Positions 1 to 10,388 are shown, counted from the first letter of the stretch. The stretch is DNA of 64,000 nucleotides from Methylophilus sp. DW102 (GCF_037076555.1 NZ_AP029023.1:744001-808000); one strand, 5' to 3'. Notes: generated by a model from the sequence alone, not told the origin. Made by a program: numbers and translations.

Positions 1-1196
<1,196 letters not shown>

Positions 1197-1395
1197 ATAA
1201 CCTTAAAACTTAGACTAAAATCTAAGCCAGGTGTAGTTCAAAGCAATATGATTTGGCAATCATCTAGAAATAAGAAACACAAGTTGTTTCATACCCTGCC
1301 CATTGATGCTTGAAAAAGAAAAATCCTTTACTTCTTCCAATTTGTTAAAGCAGGCTAAACATATGTTTAGCACCATGCATAACATTACCAGTTAT

Positions 1396-1510
1396 GTTTG
1401 GGGACAATAGCAGTTTGGAACCACCCCTTCCCATCTCGAACAGGGCCGTGAAACGAACTTGCGCCAATGATAGTGTACTCTTCGTATGCGAAAGTAGGTC
1501 ATCCCCAAGC
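1396..1510 (+). rRNA. 5S ribosomal RNA
   Basis: The conserved core GGAACCACCCCTTCCCATC and GGGCCGTGAAACGA is present. The ends are set by the terminal helix, in which 1396-1404 pairs with 1502-1510. It lies about 200 bp after the 23S gene; that spacer holds no tRNA that I can see. It is transcribed with the rRNA operon. Confidence 0.95.
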
Positions 1511-1518
1511 TCCTATTC

Positions 1519-1556
1519 TAAAAAGCCCTCGGCAGCAATGTCGGGGGCTTTTTTAT
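1519..1556 (+). terminator. rRNA operon terminator
   Basis: A GC-rich hairpin (AGCCCTCGG paired with TCGGGGGCT around a loop near 1536) is followed by a run of T. It sits directly after the 5S gene and is a typical Rho-independent terminator. Confidence 0.9.
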
Positions 1557-1590
1557 TGCCTGTATCCGGCAGGCAAATGAAATTCAGGCA

Positions 1591-1618
1591 GAAAAAAACC
1601 CGGTGCAAGCACCGGGTT
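1591..1618 (-). terminator. minus-strand Rho-independent terminator
   Basis: The hairpin AACCCGGTGC / GCACCGGGTT at 1597-1618 is flanked on its left by seven A, which reads as a U-tract only on the minus strand. On the plus strand nothing T-rich follows. It therefore points to a minus-strand transcript arriving from about 1620-1870, where no recognised gene lies. Confidence 0.7.
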
Positions 1619-1868
1619 GAAGTGTCTATTAAGATCAACTCAAAATAGACTGCCATGAAAACTTAAGCGCTGCACTGCAGCGTAAAATATAATTGACACC
1701 GCTCAAGCGGTTGTTGATCTGTTGCTTCTCCCTCTTTTACAAACATCTTAAAAAATACACAGGCGTATGTCATTGACCCAAGTGGGCTATCAAGAAATCT
1801 CAGCAAGAGTTTCAGCGGAATAGACGTGTGAGCATAAAGCCTTAAAAGAGACATGTTAAAATGACACG
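1619..1868 (-). other. structured intergenic region, possible small RNA or 63-codon gene
   Basis: The stretch between the 5S terminator and ispD holds several short hairpins: 1624-1630 with 1644-1650, CGCTGC/GCAGCG at 1668-1682, and ACCGC/GCGGT at 1698-1711. On the minus strand these lead into the terminator at 1591-1618. A minus-strand frame of 63 codons runs from an ATG at 1854 to a stop at 1663. It has no evident ribosome binding site and I do not recognise the product. Either a small RNA or a small protein is possible; the evidence is only structural. Confidence 0.35.
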
Positions 1869-2561
1869 ATGTCTCAATACCATGTCTTAATCCCCAGTGC
1901 TGGTCGTGGTTCGCGTATGCAATCATCACGACCGAAACAGTATTTACCATTGAATGGTGAGCCGCTGTTGAAGCATGTAATCCAGACATTTGAGTCGTTT
2001 GCAGCCATCGGTAGCATTTCGGTGGTTATCGCAGAGGATGATCAGGACTGGCAACCGGCTTTACTTGCGGGATGCCAGAAAACACGCGTGCTGCTGTGTG
2101 GTGGCGCGACTCGCGCTGAAAGTGTGCTAAACGGATTGCGTGCCCTGAATACTCAAGTTCAGGCGCGAGACTGGATTCTGGTGCATGATGCCGCGCGGCC
2201 TGGCATAGATCATGAGATGCTATTACGGTTAATAGACAGCGTAGGTGATGAGGATACGGGAGCGATTCTGGCTTTGCCGCTGGCCGATACGCTAAAGCGT
2301 GCCGGGACGCAGACCACGATTGCAGAGACCATCCCGCGTAATCATTTATGGCAGGCTCAAACGCCACAAATGTTCAGATATGCGGAGTTGCAATCTGCGC
2401 TCAGTCACTCGATCGAAAAACAACCTACCGATGAAGCGCAAGCTATGGAGTGGATGGGGCATCACCCAAAACTAGTCCAAGGTAGCCTTAAAAACATGAA
2501 AGTCACTTATCCTGACGACCTGCAAGTGGTTGCTGCGTTGATGCAGATGAGCCAGTCATAG
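1869..2561 (+). CDS. ispD: 2-C-methyl-D-erythritol 4-phosphate cytidylyltransferase
   Basis: This cytosolic enzyme joins CTP to MEP to give CDP-ME in the MEP pathway of isoprenoid synthesis. The 230 residues match the family length. The N-terminal nucleotide-binding motif PSAGRGSRM is at residues 9-17, followed by RPKQY at 21-25, giving the expected catalytic Arg16 and Lys23. VHDAARP occurs mid-protein. ATG 1869 is the first start, with no strong Shine-Dalgarno; a TTAAAAT sequence a few bases upstream could be a -10 element, so the mRNA may have a very short leader. ispF follows after 12 bp, so the two are probably co-transcribed. Confidence 0.95.
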   Translation: MSQYHVLIPSAGRGSRMQSSRPKQYLPLNGEPLLKHVIQTFESFAAIGSISVVIAEDDQDWQPALLAGCQKTRVLLCGGATRAESVLNGLRALNTQVQARDWILVHDAARPGIDHEMLLRLIDSVGDEDTGAILALPLADTLKRAGTQTTIAETIPRNHLWQAQTPQMFRYAELQSALSHSIEKQPTDEAQAMEWMGHHPKLVQGSLKNMKVTYPDDLQVVAALMQMSQS

Positions 2562-2573
2562 AAAGCAAAAAGT

Positions 2574-3056
2574 ATGATTCCTGTGAGAGTTGGGCACGGT
2601 TTTGACGTGCACGCCCTGGTAACCGGGCGGGATTGCATTATCGGTGGCGTGAATATCCCGCACAGTCATGGACTGGATGGGCATTCGGATGCAGATGTCC
2701 TGTTACACGCTATTTGTGATGCCTTGTTAGGGGCTGTCGCGTTGGGAGATATCGGTAAACATTTTCCACCAACAGATATGCGCTTTAAAGGCATAGATTC
2801 ACGCGAGCTTCTGCGGCATGTGGTGCGCTTGCTGCATGACAAGGGTTATCTGGTTGGTAACATTGATGCCACGGTGATATGTGAGGCGCCACGATTGGGC
2901 AAGCATACTTCGCAGATGTGTATGAACATTGCCAGTGATTGCGATGTGGCGATTGAACAGGTCAACGTCAAGGCGACGACGACTGAAAAGCTGGGCTTCA
3001 CTGGCCGCAGTGAAGGTATTGCGGCAGAAGCCGTTTGCACTGTGTATTCCAAGTAG
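2574..3056 (+). CDS. ispF: 2-C-methyl-D-erythritol 2,4-cyclodiphosphate synthase
   Basis: This enzyme cyclises CDP-ME 2-phosphate to MEcPP, two steps after IspD. The family is a zinc-binding homotrimer. The 160-residue length is normal. GHGFDVH at residues 7-13 gives the metal ligands Asp11 and His13, and [10 protein letters not shown] supplies His45. The C-terminal [11 protein letters not shown] motif is also typical. It sits 12 bp after ispD, the common ispD-ispF pairing in proteobacteria, and is followed almost without a gap by the ABC exporter gene. Confidence 0.96.
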   Translation: MIPVRVGHGFDVHALVTGRDCIIGGVNIPHSHGLDGHSDADVLLHAICDALLGAVALGDIGKHFPPTDMRFKGIDSRELLRHVVRLLHDKGYLVGNIDATVICEAPRLGKHTSQMCMNIASDCDVAIEQVNVKATTTEKLGFTGRSEGIAAEAVCTVYSK

Positions 3057-3059
3057 TTG

Positions 3060-4892
3060 ATGATGCGATTGTTTAGCCGTTTTGAAGCACTGGTTTCGCC
3101 GTTTCCTGCCGAAATCCTGAGGCGCTTGCCTACCCGTTTCTGGCCTTTTATGTGGGCCTGTTCATATGGAATGCGCCGTTATATTTTAATTATGACGCTG
3201 CTGACAGCCTGTATCGGCTCGTTTGAGGCTTTGCTGTTTGCCTTGATGGGCAAGGTGGTCGATAAGTTGACAGCCATCCAACCGTCACAATTATGGACGA
3301 CGCATCAATCTACATTATGGCTGGTGGCGGCGGTATTGGTTGGCAGTACCGTGGTCATTCTGTTCCAGACCTTACTCAAGCATCAGACATTGGCCGGTAA
3401 CTTCCCAATGCGTTTGCGCTGGCAGTTTCATCAGCATATGCTCAATCAAAGCATGGGGTTTTATCAGGACGAGTTTGCTGGCCGCGTGTCCGCGAAAGTG
3501 ATGCAGACTGCATTGGCTGTGCGCGAGGTGTGGTTTATTCTGGCCGATATCATGGTGTATGTGTTGCTGTATTTCACTACCATCGTCACGGTGGTGGGCA
3601 GCTTTCATCCCTGGATGGTTTTGCCGTTTTTAGGCTGGTTAAGCTTGTATGCCTGCGCGCTGGTTTATTTTATTCCGCGTTTAGCCAAAGTCTCGCAGCA
3701 TCAGGCAGATGCGCGTTCTCTGATGACCGGCCGGATTACGGATGCCTATACCAATATTTCCACGGTTAAACTGTTTTCGCATGCCGGGCGCGAGGCCAGC
3801 TATGCGAAATCGGCCATGCAAGAGTTTTTGGATACCGTGCATGGGCAAATGCGCATGGTGAGCTGTGTCGAGAGTATCAATCACTTTTTAAATATGTGTT
3901 TGATCATTGCCAGTGGCAGCATGGTGCTGTGGCTGTGGTCACAGGGCCTGGTCGCTGCCGGTGCGGTTGCGGCGGTGATGGCGATGAGCCTGCGCTTAAA
4001 TGGCATTTCACATTGGGTCATGTGGGAGCTGACCTCGTTGTACGAGCAAATTGGCACCGTACAAGATGGTATGAATACGCTGTCGATTGAAAACCGCGTG
4101 CTCGATCAGCCAGATGCAGTCGCGTTAAACGTCCCTAAGGGTGAAGTCGTATTTGAGCAAGTGGAGTTTGCTTATGACAAGCAACCACCGCTCTTGAAGC
4201 AGTTCGATTTGCACATCCACCCCGGAGAGCGTGTCGGCCTGGTCGGCCGCTCTGGTGCGGGCAAGTCTAGCATCGTCAATTTGCTGATGCGGTTTTATGA
4301 CATTCAGGCCGGGCATATTCGTATCGATGGGCAATCGATCGCCTCAGTGAAACAAGACTCCTTGCGGCAACAGATTGGTATGGTGACGCAGGATACTTCT
4401 CTATTACACCGCTCCGTCAGGGAAAATATTTTATATGGCCGCCCAGATGCAAGCGATGAAGAGATGATAGCGGCTGCCAAGCGGGCCGAAGCACATGAAT
4501 TTATCCTCACCTTGCGCGACGCCAAAGGCCGTACCGGCTATGACGCCCATGTCGGTGAGCGGGGGGTTAAACTGTCTGGTGGCCAGCGGCAGCGCATTGC
4601 CATTGCCCGTGTCATGCTGAAAAATGCGCCTATTCTGGTGCTGGATGAGGCCACCAGTGCCCTGGATTCTGAAGTCGAGGTCGCTATTCAACATCATTTG
4701 TCGCAGTTGATGGAAGGTAAAACCGTCATTGCGATTGCGCACCGCTTGTCCACCATTGCAGCCATGGACCGGTTGATTGTGCTCGATCAGGGGCGGGTGG
4801 TCGAAACCGGCACCCATCAGGCCTTGTTGGCGCAGGATGGGATTTACGCCAAATTATGGACGCATCAGAGTGGTGGTTTTTTGGGCGAATAG
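3060..4892 (+). CDS. ABC exporter, fused membrane and ATPase domains (MsbA-like)
   Basis: This is a 610-residue half-transporter. An N-terminal six-helix exporter domain (about residues 40-330) is followed by an ABC ATPase with Walker A GRSGAGKSS near 395, signature LSGGQRQR near 504, and Walker B ILVLDEATSALD near 525. The protein should dimerise in the inner membrane and export a lipid, drug or peptide; the substrate cannot be read from sequence. The start could be TTG 3057, ATG 3060 or ATG 3063. It begins a few bases after the ispF stop, so it may be co-transcribed, and a terminator follows at 4940. Confidence 0.88.
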   Translation: MMRLFSRFEALVSPFPAEILRRLPTRFWPFMWACSYGMRRYILIMTLLTACIGSFEALLFALMGKVVDKLTAIQPSQLWTTHQSTLWLVAAVLVGSTVVILFQTLLKHQTLAGNFPMRLRWQFHQHMLNQSMGFYQDEFAGRVSAKVMQTALAVREVWFILADIMVYVLLYFTTIVTVVGSFHPWMVLPFLGWLSLYACALVYFIPRLAKVSQHQADARSLMTGRITDAYTNISTVKLFSHAGREASYAKSAMQEFLDTVHGQMRMVSCVESINHFLNMCLIIASGSMVLWLWSQGLVAAGAVAAVMAMSLRLNGISHWVMWELTSLYEQIGTVQDGMNTLSIENRVLDQPDAVALNVPKGEVVFEQVEFAYDKQPPLLKQFDLHIHPGERVGLVGRSGAGKSSIVNLLMRFYDIQAGHIRIDGQSIASVKQDSLRQQIGMVTQDTSLLHRSVRENILYGRPDASDEEMIAAAKRAEAHEFILTLRDAKGRTGYDAHVGERGVKLSGGQRQRIAIARVMLKNAPILVLDEATSALDSEVEVAIQHHLSQLMEGKTVIAIAHRLSTIAAMDRLIVLDQGRVVETGTHQALLAQDGIYAKLWTHQSGGFLGE

Positions 4893-4939
4893 CCCGTTCA
4901 ACTCCCAGACGGTTCCTTTTCTAATATCACGTTTCAATC

Positions 4940-4966
4940 ATCAGGCCATTCGGCCTGATTTTTTTA
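4940..4966 (+). terminator. Rho-independent terminator
   Basis: The perfect stem ATCAGGCC / GGCCTGAT with a four-base loop is followed by seven T. It ends the ispD-ispF-ABC exporter transcript. Confidence 0.9.
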
Positions 4967-4998
4967 TGGCTGTGCTTGGCATCGCCTCTGTTCAATTG

Positions 4999-5011
4999 TG
5001 ACAGTCTGTCA
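4999..5011. promoter_or_regulatory. 13-bp palindrome upstream of gspG
   Basis: TGACAGTCTGTCA is a perfect inverted repeat about 70 bp before the gspG start, in the only promoter region available to the secretion operon. It could be a repressor or activator site. The binding protein is unknown. Confidence 0.3.
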
Positions 5012-5079
5012 TATTACCGCCACTTTTCTGCAATCTAATCTGCTTAGTATTGTCATCAAATTTTCATGGAGTATTTTCG

Positions 5080-5502
5080 ATGGCTAGTCTTGCTGTCCGT
5101 TGTAATCGCGGGTTTACCTTGCTGGAATTATTAGTGGTGATGGTCATTATCGGCCTGTTGGCCGGCTATGTCGGCCCCAAATATTTCCAGCAGATTGGCA
5201 AGTCAGAAGTCAAAACGGCCAAAGCGCAGATCGCCGCGCTGGAACAGGCTCTGGATCAGTTCCGTCTGGATGTCGGGCATTATCCGAGTACCGAACAAGG
5301 CTTGACGGCCCTGATGAATAACCCAGATAACCAGCCAAACTGGGCCGGCCCTTATTTGAAAAAAGAAGTGCCCAACGACCCTTGGGGCAAGCCTTACCAA
5401 TACCGTATGCCCGGCCAGCACGGCGAGTATGATCTCTACAGCCTGGGTAAGGATGGCCAGGTCGGTGGCAGTGACGAAGCGCAGGATATCAGCAACTGGT
5501 AA
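5080..5502 (+). CDS. gspG: major pseudopilin GspG
   Basis: Main pseudopilin of a type II secretion system, expected to form the periplasmic pseudopilus after prepilin-peptidase cleavage. The cleavage site reads RG followed by FTLLELL, with Glu5 present, and a hydrophobic helix follows. The globular part has the family sequences YPSTEQGL, WGKPYQY and YDLYSLGKDG. ATG 5080 was chosen because a GGAG lies 8 bp upstream; in-frame TTG 5050 has no such site. The mature length of about 130 residues is normal. It is the first gene of an operon running to 14488. Confidence 0.93.
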   Translation: MASLAVRCNRGFTLLELLVVMVIIGLLAGYVGPKYFQQIGKSEVKTAKAQIAALEQALDQFRLDVGHYPSTEQGLTALMNNPDNQPNWAGPYLKKEVPNDPWGKPYQYRMPGQHGEYDLYSLGKDGQVGGSDEAQDISNW

Positions 5503-5507
5503 ATGCC

Positions 5508-6680
5508 ATGCACTATCAGGCAAAAGTGTTGAATGGCAGCACCCTGACCATGGTGGAGCTGCAAGCCGATGATGAGCAGGATGCTTACGCCCAGTTAAAG
5601 GCGAAAGGCTTGTTGCTGGTCTCGCTGCAGGCACAAAGGCAGGGCAAAATAGCCAAGCGCCAGGCGTTTCCGTTGGCTTTGTTCAGCCAGGAGTTGCTGG
5701 CCTTGCTCGATTCCGGCTTGAACCTCGTCGAAGCCATTGATGCACTGGCTTTGCGGCAGGATCATACACGCGGTGTTTTGCAGGGCATCTTGCAATCACT
5801 GCAGCAGGGTAAGTCTTTTTCTGCGGCCCTAGAGCGTCAATCTGCGGTATTTCCGCCCCTCTATATCGCCACGGTGAAAGCCGCCGAGCGCACGGGCGAC
5901 CTGGGCAATGCCTTGTCTCGCTATATCGCTTATGACAATCAGGTGTCATTACTCAAAAAGAAAATCGTCAGCGCGTCAATTTACCCGCTGCTGCTCATCG
6001 TGGTTGGCGGCTTGGTCATTGCGTTTTTGATGGGCTTTGTTGTACCTAAATTCAGCAGTGTCTACGAAGGCACGGGGGCAGACTTGCCTTGGATGTCGCA
6101 GCTGATGCTGCAATGGGGCAGCCTGATTGCCCAGCATGGCGAGCTGATGTTGACGCTACTGGTCAGTGTGTTGGTCATGCTGGTCGTGTTATTGAAACAT
6201 CCAGCCATGCGGCAGTGGATGTTACGCACCTTGTGGCGTATTCCTGCCATCGGTGAAAAGCTGCAACTCTATCAATTGGCACGCTTTTACCGAACATTGG
6301 GGATGTTACTGGCGGGGGGGACCCCAGTGATGGTGGCGCTCGACTCGCTGGAAGGATTGCTGGATAGCAGTCTTGCTTTGAGTCTCAAGCAGGCACAAAC
6401 CATGATTAGCCAGGGCCAACCCCTGTCGCAAGCCTTCCAGGTCAACGGCATGACGACGCCGATTGGCGAGCGCATGTTGCTGGTGGGCGAGCGCGGGGGC
6501 AATGTGCCACAAATGATGGACCGCATCGCCAGCTTTTATGATGAAGAGTTGGCACGCTGGATAGACTGGTTTACCCGGCTGTTTGAGCCCTTGCTCATGC
6601 TGTTTATTGGCCTGGTGATCGGCGTGGTGGTGCTGTTGCTGTATATGCCCATTTTTGAACTGGCAGGACAAATTCAATGA
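5508..6680 (+). CDS. gspF: type II secretion inner-membrane platform protein GspF
   Basis: A polytopic inner-membrane protein of 390 residues that forms the assembly platform contacted by the GspE ATPase. It shows two copies of the T2SSF domain (about 60-190 and 255-375). Hydrophobic segments occur near 160-180, 205-225 and at the C-terminus (LLMLFIGLVIGVVVLLLYMP). It begins 5 bp after gspG and overlaps gspE by 4 bp (ATGA), so translation is probably coupled. PilC of type IV pili is the nearest relative family. Confidence 0.92.
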   Translation: MHYQAKVLNGSTLTMVELQADDEQDAYAQLKAKGLLLVSLQAQRQGKIAKRQAFPLALFSQELLALLDSGLNLVEAIDALALRQDHTRGVLQGILQSLQQGKSFSAALERQSAVFPPLYIATVKAAERTGDLGNALSRYIAYDNQVSLLKKKIVSASIYPLLLIVVGGLVIAFLMGFVVPKFSSVYEGTGADLPWMSQLMLQWGSLIAQHGELMLTLLVSVLVMLVVLLKHPAMRQWMLRTLWRIPAIGEKLQLYQLARFYRTLGMLLAGGTPVMVALDSLEGLLDSSLALSLKQAQTMISQGQPLSQAFQVNGMTTPIGERMLLVGERGGNVPQMMDRIASFYDEELARWIDWFTRLFEPLLMLFIGLVIGVVVLLLYMPIFELAGQIQ

Positions 6681-8389
6681 ACCAGCCTCTCCCCAATCAG
6701 CACGTGCCTGCTGAGCCACTACAGTCGCTCTCTGCAGAACTATTATCGCAAGCACAAACGCAGGCCTTGCAACAGCAACGGCGCGTGATCGAGGTGCTCG
6801 AAGACCTGCTCTCGGTGGACACTGAAATTCTGGTGAGCCAACTGGCTGACTTGCTGCATTACCCGGTCGCCACCATGCGCGATATGCGCGAGTGGCAGGT
6901 AGCTTTTGAAGTCATCAGTTATAACGAAGCGCAGCAAAAAGAGTGTCTGGCGTTTTATGACGCGCAAAAAACACTCATTCTCGTGTTTGCTGACCCGTTT
7001 AACCGCCAATTGCCGTTGTGGGTACAGCATGCCGTAAAACAGCCGTTTGTCTGGCAGTTGGCACATCGGCTGGAGATTAGCGCCTACCTCGCCGGTGAAG
7101 AAGAAACCATGCGTGCCATGGATGGCGTAGGTTTGCCCAGTGAGCAAATGCAAGAAGGCGAGGACGAGCTGGTCATGCAGCTCTCGCTCAAGTCCATTCA
7201 CGAAGATGCCAACCCCATCGTCAAGCTGATTAACTCCACCTTATACGATGCCCTCAAAACAGGCGCCAGCGATATCCACCTCGAAACGCATGCAGGCGGT
7301 CTGGCCGTGAAATACCGGATTGACGGGGTGATGGCCAGCATCGCCAATAGCCCCGGTCTGGACAGTGCCGAGCAGGCCATTTCGCGGATCAAGGTCATGG
7401 CGCAACTCGATATTGCCGAACGCCGGATTCCGCAAGATGGCCGCTTTAAAGTGCATGCCATGGGCCGCCTGATTGATTTCCGTGTCTCTATCATGCCCAG
7501 TGCGTTTGGCGAGGATGCCGTACTGCGGGTGCTGGACCGAAAGGCCTTGACCGAGCAGGCGCAAGGCTTGAGTTTGAAAGCGCTGGGCTTTGATGCCGAT
7601 GTGATTGCCAGATTCCGCAAATTAGCCAGCGAGCCGTATGGCATGGTGCTGGTCACTGGCCCGACCGGCAGTGGTAAAACCACCTCTTTATATGCCGCCA
7701 TCTCAGAGGTGAATACGGGGTTTGACAAGATCATCACCATTGAAGACCCGGTTGAGTACCAGTTACCTGGCGTGCTGCAAATCCCGGTCAATGAGAAAAA
7801 AGGCCTGACCTTTGCGCGTGGCCTGCGGTCAATTCTGCGGCATGACCCGGACAAGATTATGGTGGGTGAAATCCGCGATGCCGAGACTGCACAAATTGCC
7901 GTGCAAGCGGCGCTGACTGGCCATCTGGTGTTTTCTACCGTGCATGCCAACAGTGTGCTCGATGTCATCGGCCGTTTCATGCATATGGGCGTAGACCCTT
8001 ACCATTTTGTGTCAGCAGTGAATGGCATTATTGCCCAGCGCCTGGTGCGCGCCTTGTGTCCGCATTGTGCCGAGCCGTTTGTGCCGGATGCTGACTTGCT
8101 CAGTGCCTCTGGCTTAAGCGCTGAGCAGGCCGCCAGCATGCAGTTTATGCATGCCCAGGGCTGTGGCCATTGCCGCGGCACGGGTTACAAAGGCCGTAAA
8201 GCGGTGGCCGAAATACTGGTGCTTAATGACGAGTTGCGCGAGATGATTATTGCCCGCCAGCCGATCCGCCAGTTGAAAGAGGCGGCTGCCAGAAATGGCA
8301 TGCGTACCATCCGCGAGGCGGCGATCAGCGCCGTGGCTGAAGGCATGACCAGTTTGCAGGAGGTTAACCGTGTCACGTTTGTTGCCTGA
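6677..8389 (+). CDS. gspE: type II secretion / pilus assembly ATPase GspE
   Basis: Cytoplasmic hexameric ATPase (570 residues) that powers pseudopilus assembly. An N-terminal GspE/MshE-type domain precedes the core. Walker A GPTGSGKTTS is near residue 328, and the Asp box / Walker B region is GEIRDAETAQIA. A His box TGHLVFSTVHAN follows. The zinc-binding tetracysteine appears as CPHC near 460 and CGHC near 495. The start overlaps the gspF stop. The PilB family is the alternative, but gene order with gspG, gspF and gspD favours GspE. Confidence 0.93.
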   Translation: MNQPLPNQHVPAEPLQSLSAELLSQAQTQALQQQRRVIEVLEDLLSVDTEILVSQLADLLHYPVATMRDMREWQVAFEVISYNEAQQKECLAFYDAQKTLILVFADPFNRQLPLWVQHAVKQPFVWQLAHRLEISAYLAGEEETMRAMDGVGLPSEQMQEGEDELVMQLSLKSIHEDANPIVKLINSTLYDALKTGASDIHLETHAGGLAVKYRIDGVMASIANSPGLDSAEQAISRIKVMAQLDIAERRIPQDGRFKVHAMGRLIDFRVSIMPSAFGEDAVLRVLDRKALTEQAQGLSLKALGFDADVIARFRKLASEPYGMVLVTGPTGSGKTTSLYAAISEVNTGFDKIITIEDPVEYQLPGVLQIPVNEKKGLTFARGLRSILRHDPDKIMVGEIRDAETAQIAVQAALTGHLVFSTVHANSVLDVIGRFMHMGVDPYHFVSAVNGIIAQRLVRALCPHCAEPFVPDADLLSASGLSAEQAASMQFMHAQGCGHCRGTGYKGRKAVAEILVLNDELREMIIARQPIRQLKEAAARNGMRTIREAAISAVAEGMTSLQEVNRVTFVA

Positions 8390-9212
8390 GTTCAGCGTAC
8401 TTGGCCTGACGCGGATCCTGGTGTTGTCTGACCAGTTGCAGGCCGAACATATTCCGGCGGGCTTTGCTTCGTCCCCTGTCTTTGCGACGACTGCCTGGTC
8501 AGGCGCAGATGCGCTTGCGCTGCAGCCAGCATTACAGGCAGTGCTGGCACAGTTGCCAGCCACACGCTGGCAAAAGATAGAACTCTATCTCGCTGACCAG
8601 CATGTGCATCTGATGCGCTTGCCTGCCATGACTCAAGGTCTGCAGGCATTTGACTGGAGCGGGCAGGATCAGCAAGCCTATGCGCGCGCCATGCTTATGC
8701 AAACTTATGGTGAAGCCGCACGTAGCTGGCCTTTCCGCTTACAGGATGTTTGCCAACCACAAGATAGCCTGCTGGTGGCTATCCCGGTGTTACAGACACT
8801 GGATTGGACTGCGTTGTTACGTCCGTATGCCCTGCAATGGCAGGTGCAAGCCTATGCTTGCGCCTTGTGGGCCAACACCCGGCTGCCCAAAACCGGCACC
8901 GTGCTAACCGCAGAGCCGCAAATGCTCAGGCTGTTGCAGCTTGAGCAAGGGCGTATTATGCATGTGGCCGGGCTGGCGACCTCTCTGCAGGCAGTGGAAA
9001 CCATGGCAGACTGGGTGTTGCGTGAGCGTACCTTGCTGGGCGTGCAGGCGTCAGCGTGTTACTGGGTAACCGAGCCCGGCAACCACAGGGCGTTAAATAC
9101 CGGTCATCGCCTCAAACAAGCTTTGGCGGGCCAGGTCAACTGGCAGCTGTTGCCATCAGCGAGATCACTCACTCAGTTGCGTCAGGAGGTCAGTCATGTG
9201 GCCGCAGCCTGA
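8370..9212 (+). CDS. GspL/PilM-like cytoplasmic assembly protein
   Basis: A 280-residue protein that I cannot place firmly by sequence. It has no signal peptide or clear membrane helix. It sits where systems of this type carry the actin-like PilM/MshI/GspL protein, followed by a PilN-like and a PilO-like protein. Start GTG 8370 has a perfect AGGAGG 6 bp upstream, inside the end of gspE. It may bind GspE and recruit it to the membrane platform; this is inference from order. It ends inside the next gene. Confidence 0.6.
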   Translation: MSRLLPEFSVLGLTRILVLSDQLQAEHIPAGFASSPVFATTAWSGADALALQPALQAVLAQLPATRWQKIELYLADQHVHLMRLPAMTQGLQAFDWSGQDQQAYARAMLMQTYGEAARSWPFRLQDVCQPQDSLLVAIPVLQTLDWTALLRPYALQWQVQAYACALWANTRLPKTGTVLTAEPQMLRLLQLEQGRIMHVAGLATSLQAVETMADWVLRERTLLGVQASACYWVTEPGNHRALNTGHRLKQALAGQVNWQLLPSARSLTQLRQEVSHVAAA

Positions 9213-9774
9213 GTATCATATGGATTTTGCGCGCCCGTTATTTGCCTGGCAACGTGTGCGTTGGCCAGGACTGGCGCTGGTGGCAGCATTATTGATGACG
9301 GTATGGCTCACCTATGCCGAAGAGGCCGAGCAAACCGCGCACTTGCAGTCACTCACTGAGCGGCAGCAGCAACTGACCGAGCAGCAGTCCGCTATGCAGG
9401 GCACTGCACCGCGCACCGAGCAACATCCACTGAGTCAAGCCAACATCAAACCGGTGGCGGTATTAAGCCAGCCGCAACAAAAGGCAGCGCAAAAAATTGT
9501 GCAGCAACTCAATGTGCGCTGGTTTGACTTGTTGCAGGCGCTAGAAGCAAGCCAGGTCGCCGATATCGCGTTGTTGCAATTGACCCCTGATGCCAATCGC
9601 GGCCAATTTGTATTGTCGGGCGAGGCGAAGAGCTACGCGGCGTTATTGAATTATGTGAGTCATTTGCAAGGCCTGACGACGCTGCATGAGGTACATTTGC
9701 AAAAACACCAGGTCAATGACAGTCATCCGCAGCGCCCGGTCAGCTTCGAAATTCAGGGGGGCTGGCAACCATGA
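9196..9774 (+). CDS. PilN-like inner-membrane assembly protein
   Basis: A 192-residue bitopic protein: short basic N-terminus, one membrane helix (about residues 24-42, LALVAALLMTVWLTY), then a periplasmic coiled coil rich in Gln and Glu and a small ferredoxin-like C-terminal domain. This is the architecture of PilN and the periplasmic part of GspL. ATG 9196 is preceded by AGGAGG. It overlaps both neighbours, which indicates translational coupling in the secretion operon. Confidence 0.65.
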   Translation: MWPQPEYHMDFARPLFAWQRVRWPGLALVAALLMTVWLTYAEEAEQTAHLQSLTERQQQLTEQQSAMQGTAPRTEQHPLSQANIKPVAVLSQPQQKAAQKIVQQLNVRWFDLLQALEASQVADIALLQLTPDANRGQFVLSGEAKSYAALLNYVSHLQGLTTLHEVHLQKHQVNDSHPQRPVSFEIQGGWQP

Positions 9775-10388
9775 AATCGGCACGTATGTTCTCGGCCCTG
9801 ACTATGGTCTGGCTGCTACGCCGTGCGGCCTGGTATCTTGGCTGGCTGCCCATGCTGATGAGCGTCTTGTTGCTGATCTTATGGGGCGTGTTGTCGCAGC
9901 AGCAGTCTGCCACAACCACGCAAATTACTTTGCTCACGCAAGCCATCCAGCAGCTTGAGAGCCAACCGGTAGCACCTGTGGCCCCGGTTTCAACCGCCAT
10001 TGTCAAACCGGAGGTGAGCGAAAATGCGCCGGAATACCTGGCCGCCTTATGGCAGCAATTACCAGAGTTTGCCGACCTGTCGCCACGCATGATGCAGATT
10101 GCGCGCCTGGCGCAAAAACGCCAGATGGCCTTGAATGTGGGCGATTACCAGTGGCAACTGCATGCCGCCAGTGACGCCACGCAGGAGATTCAGCAATATG
10201 ACATGCGCTTCAATATTCAGACCGATTACCTAACTTGCCGGCAGTTTATTGTCGATGTGTTGCGGCAATATCCTGCCATGGCCTTGACTGGCCTCGAGTT
10301 GCGCAAAAACGAGACCATGCAGCCGATGCTGGACGCGACGCTGACGTTTTCAGTGTTTATCCGGGGAGGGCGCAAGCATGGCAGTTAG
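9771..10388 (+). CDS. PilO/GspM-like inner-membrane assembly protein
   Basis: A 205-residue protein with one N-terminal membrane helix (about residues 22-45), a coiled linker and a periplasmic domain, as in PilO and GspM, which pair with PilN or GspL. It starts at an ATGA overlap with the upstream gene. The family call rests on topology and position more than on sequence motifs. Confidence 0.6.
   Translation: MKSARMFSALTMVWLLRRAAWYLGWLPMLMSVLLLILWGVLSQQQSATTTQITLLTQAIQQLESQPVAPVAPVSTAIVKPEVSENAPEYLAALWQQLPEFADLSPRMMQIARLAQKRQMALNVGDYQWQLHAASDATQEIQQYDMRFNIQTDYLTCRQFIVDVLRQYPAMALTGLELRKNETMQPMLDATLTFSVFIRGGRKHGS

Noticed and set aside
1197..1395. tRNA gene in the 23S-5S spacer
   Set aside because: No cloverleaf, no GTTCRANNC arm and no CCA end could be found.
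7198..7980. 260-codon minus-strand frame
   Set aside because: Shadow of gspE; the plus-strand protein has intact ATPase motifs across the same interval.
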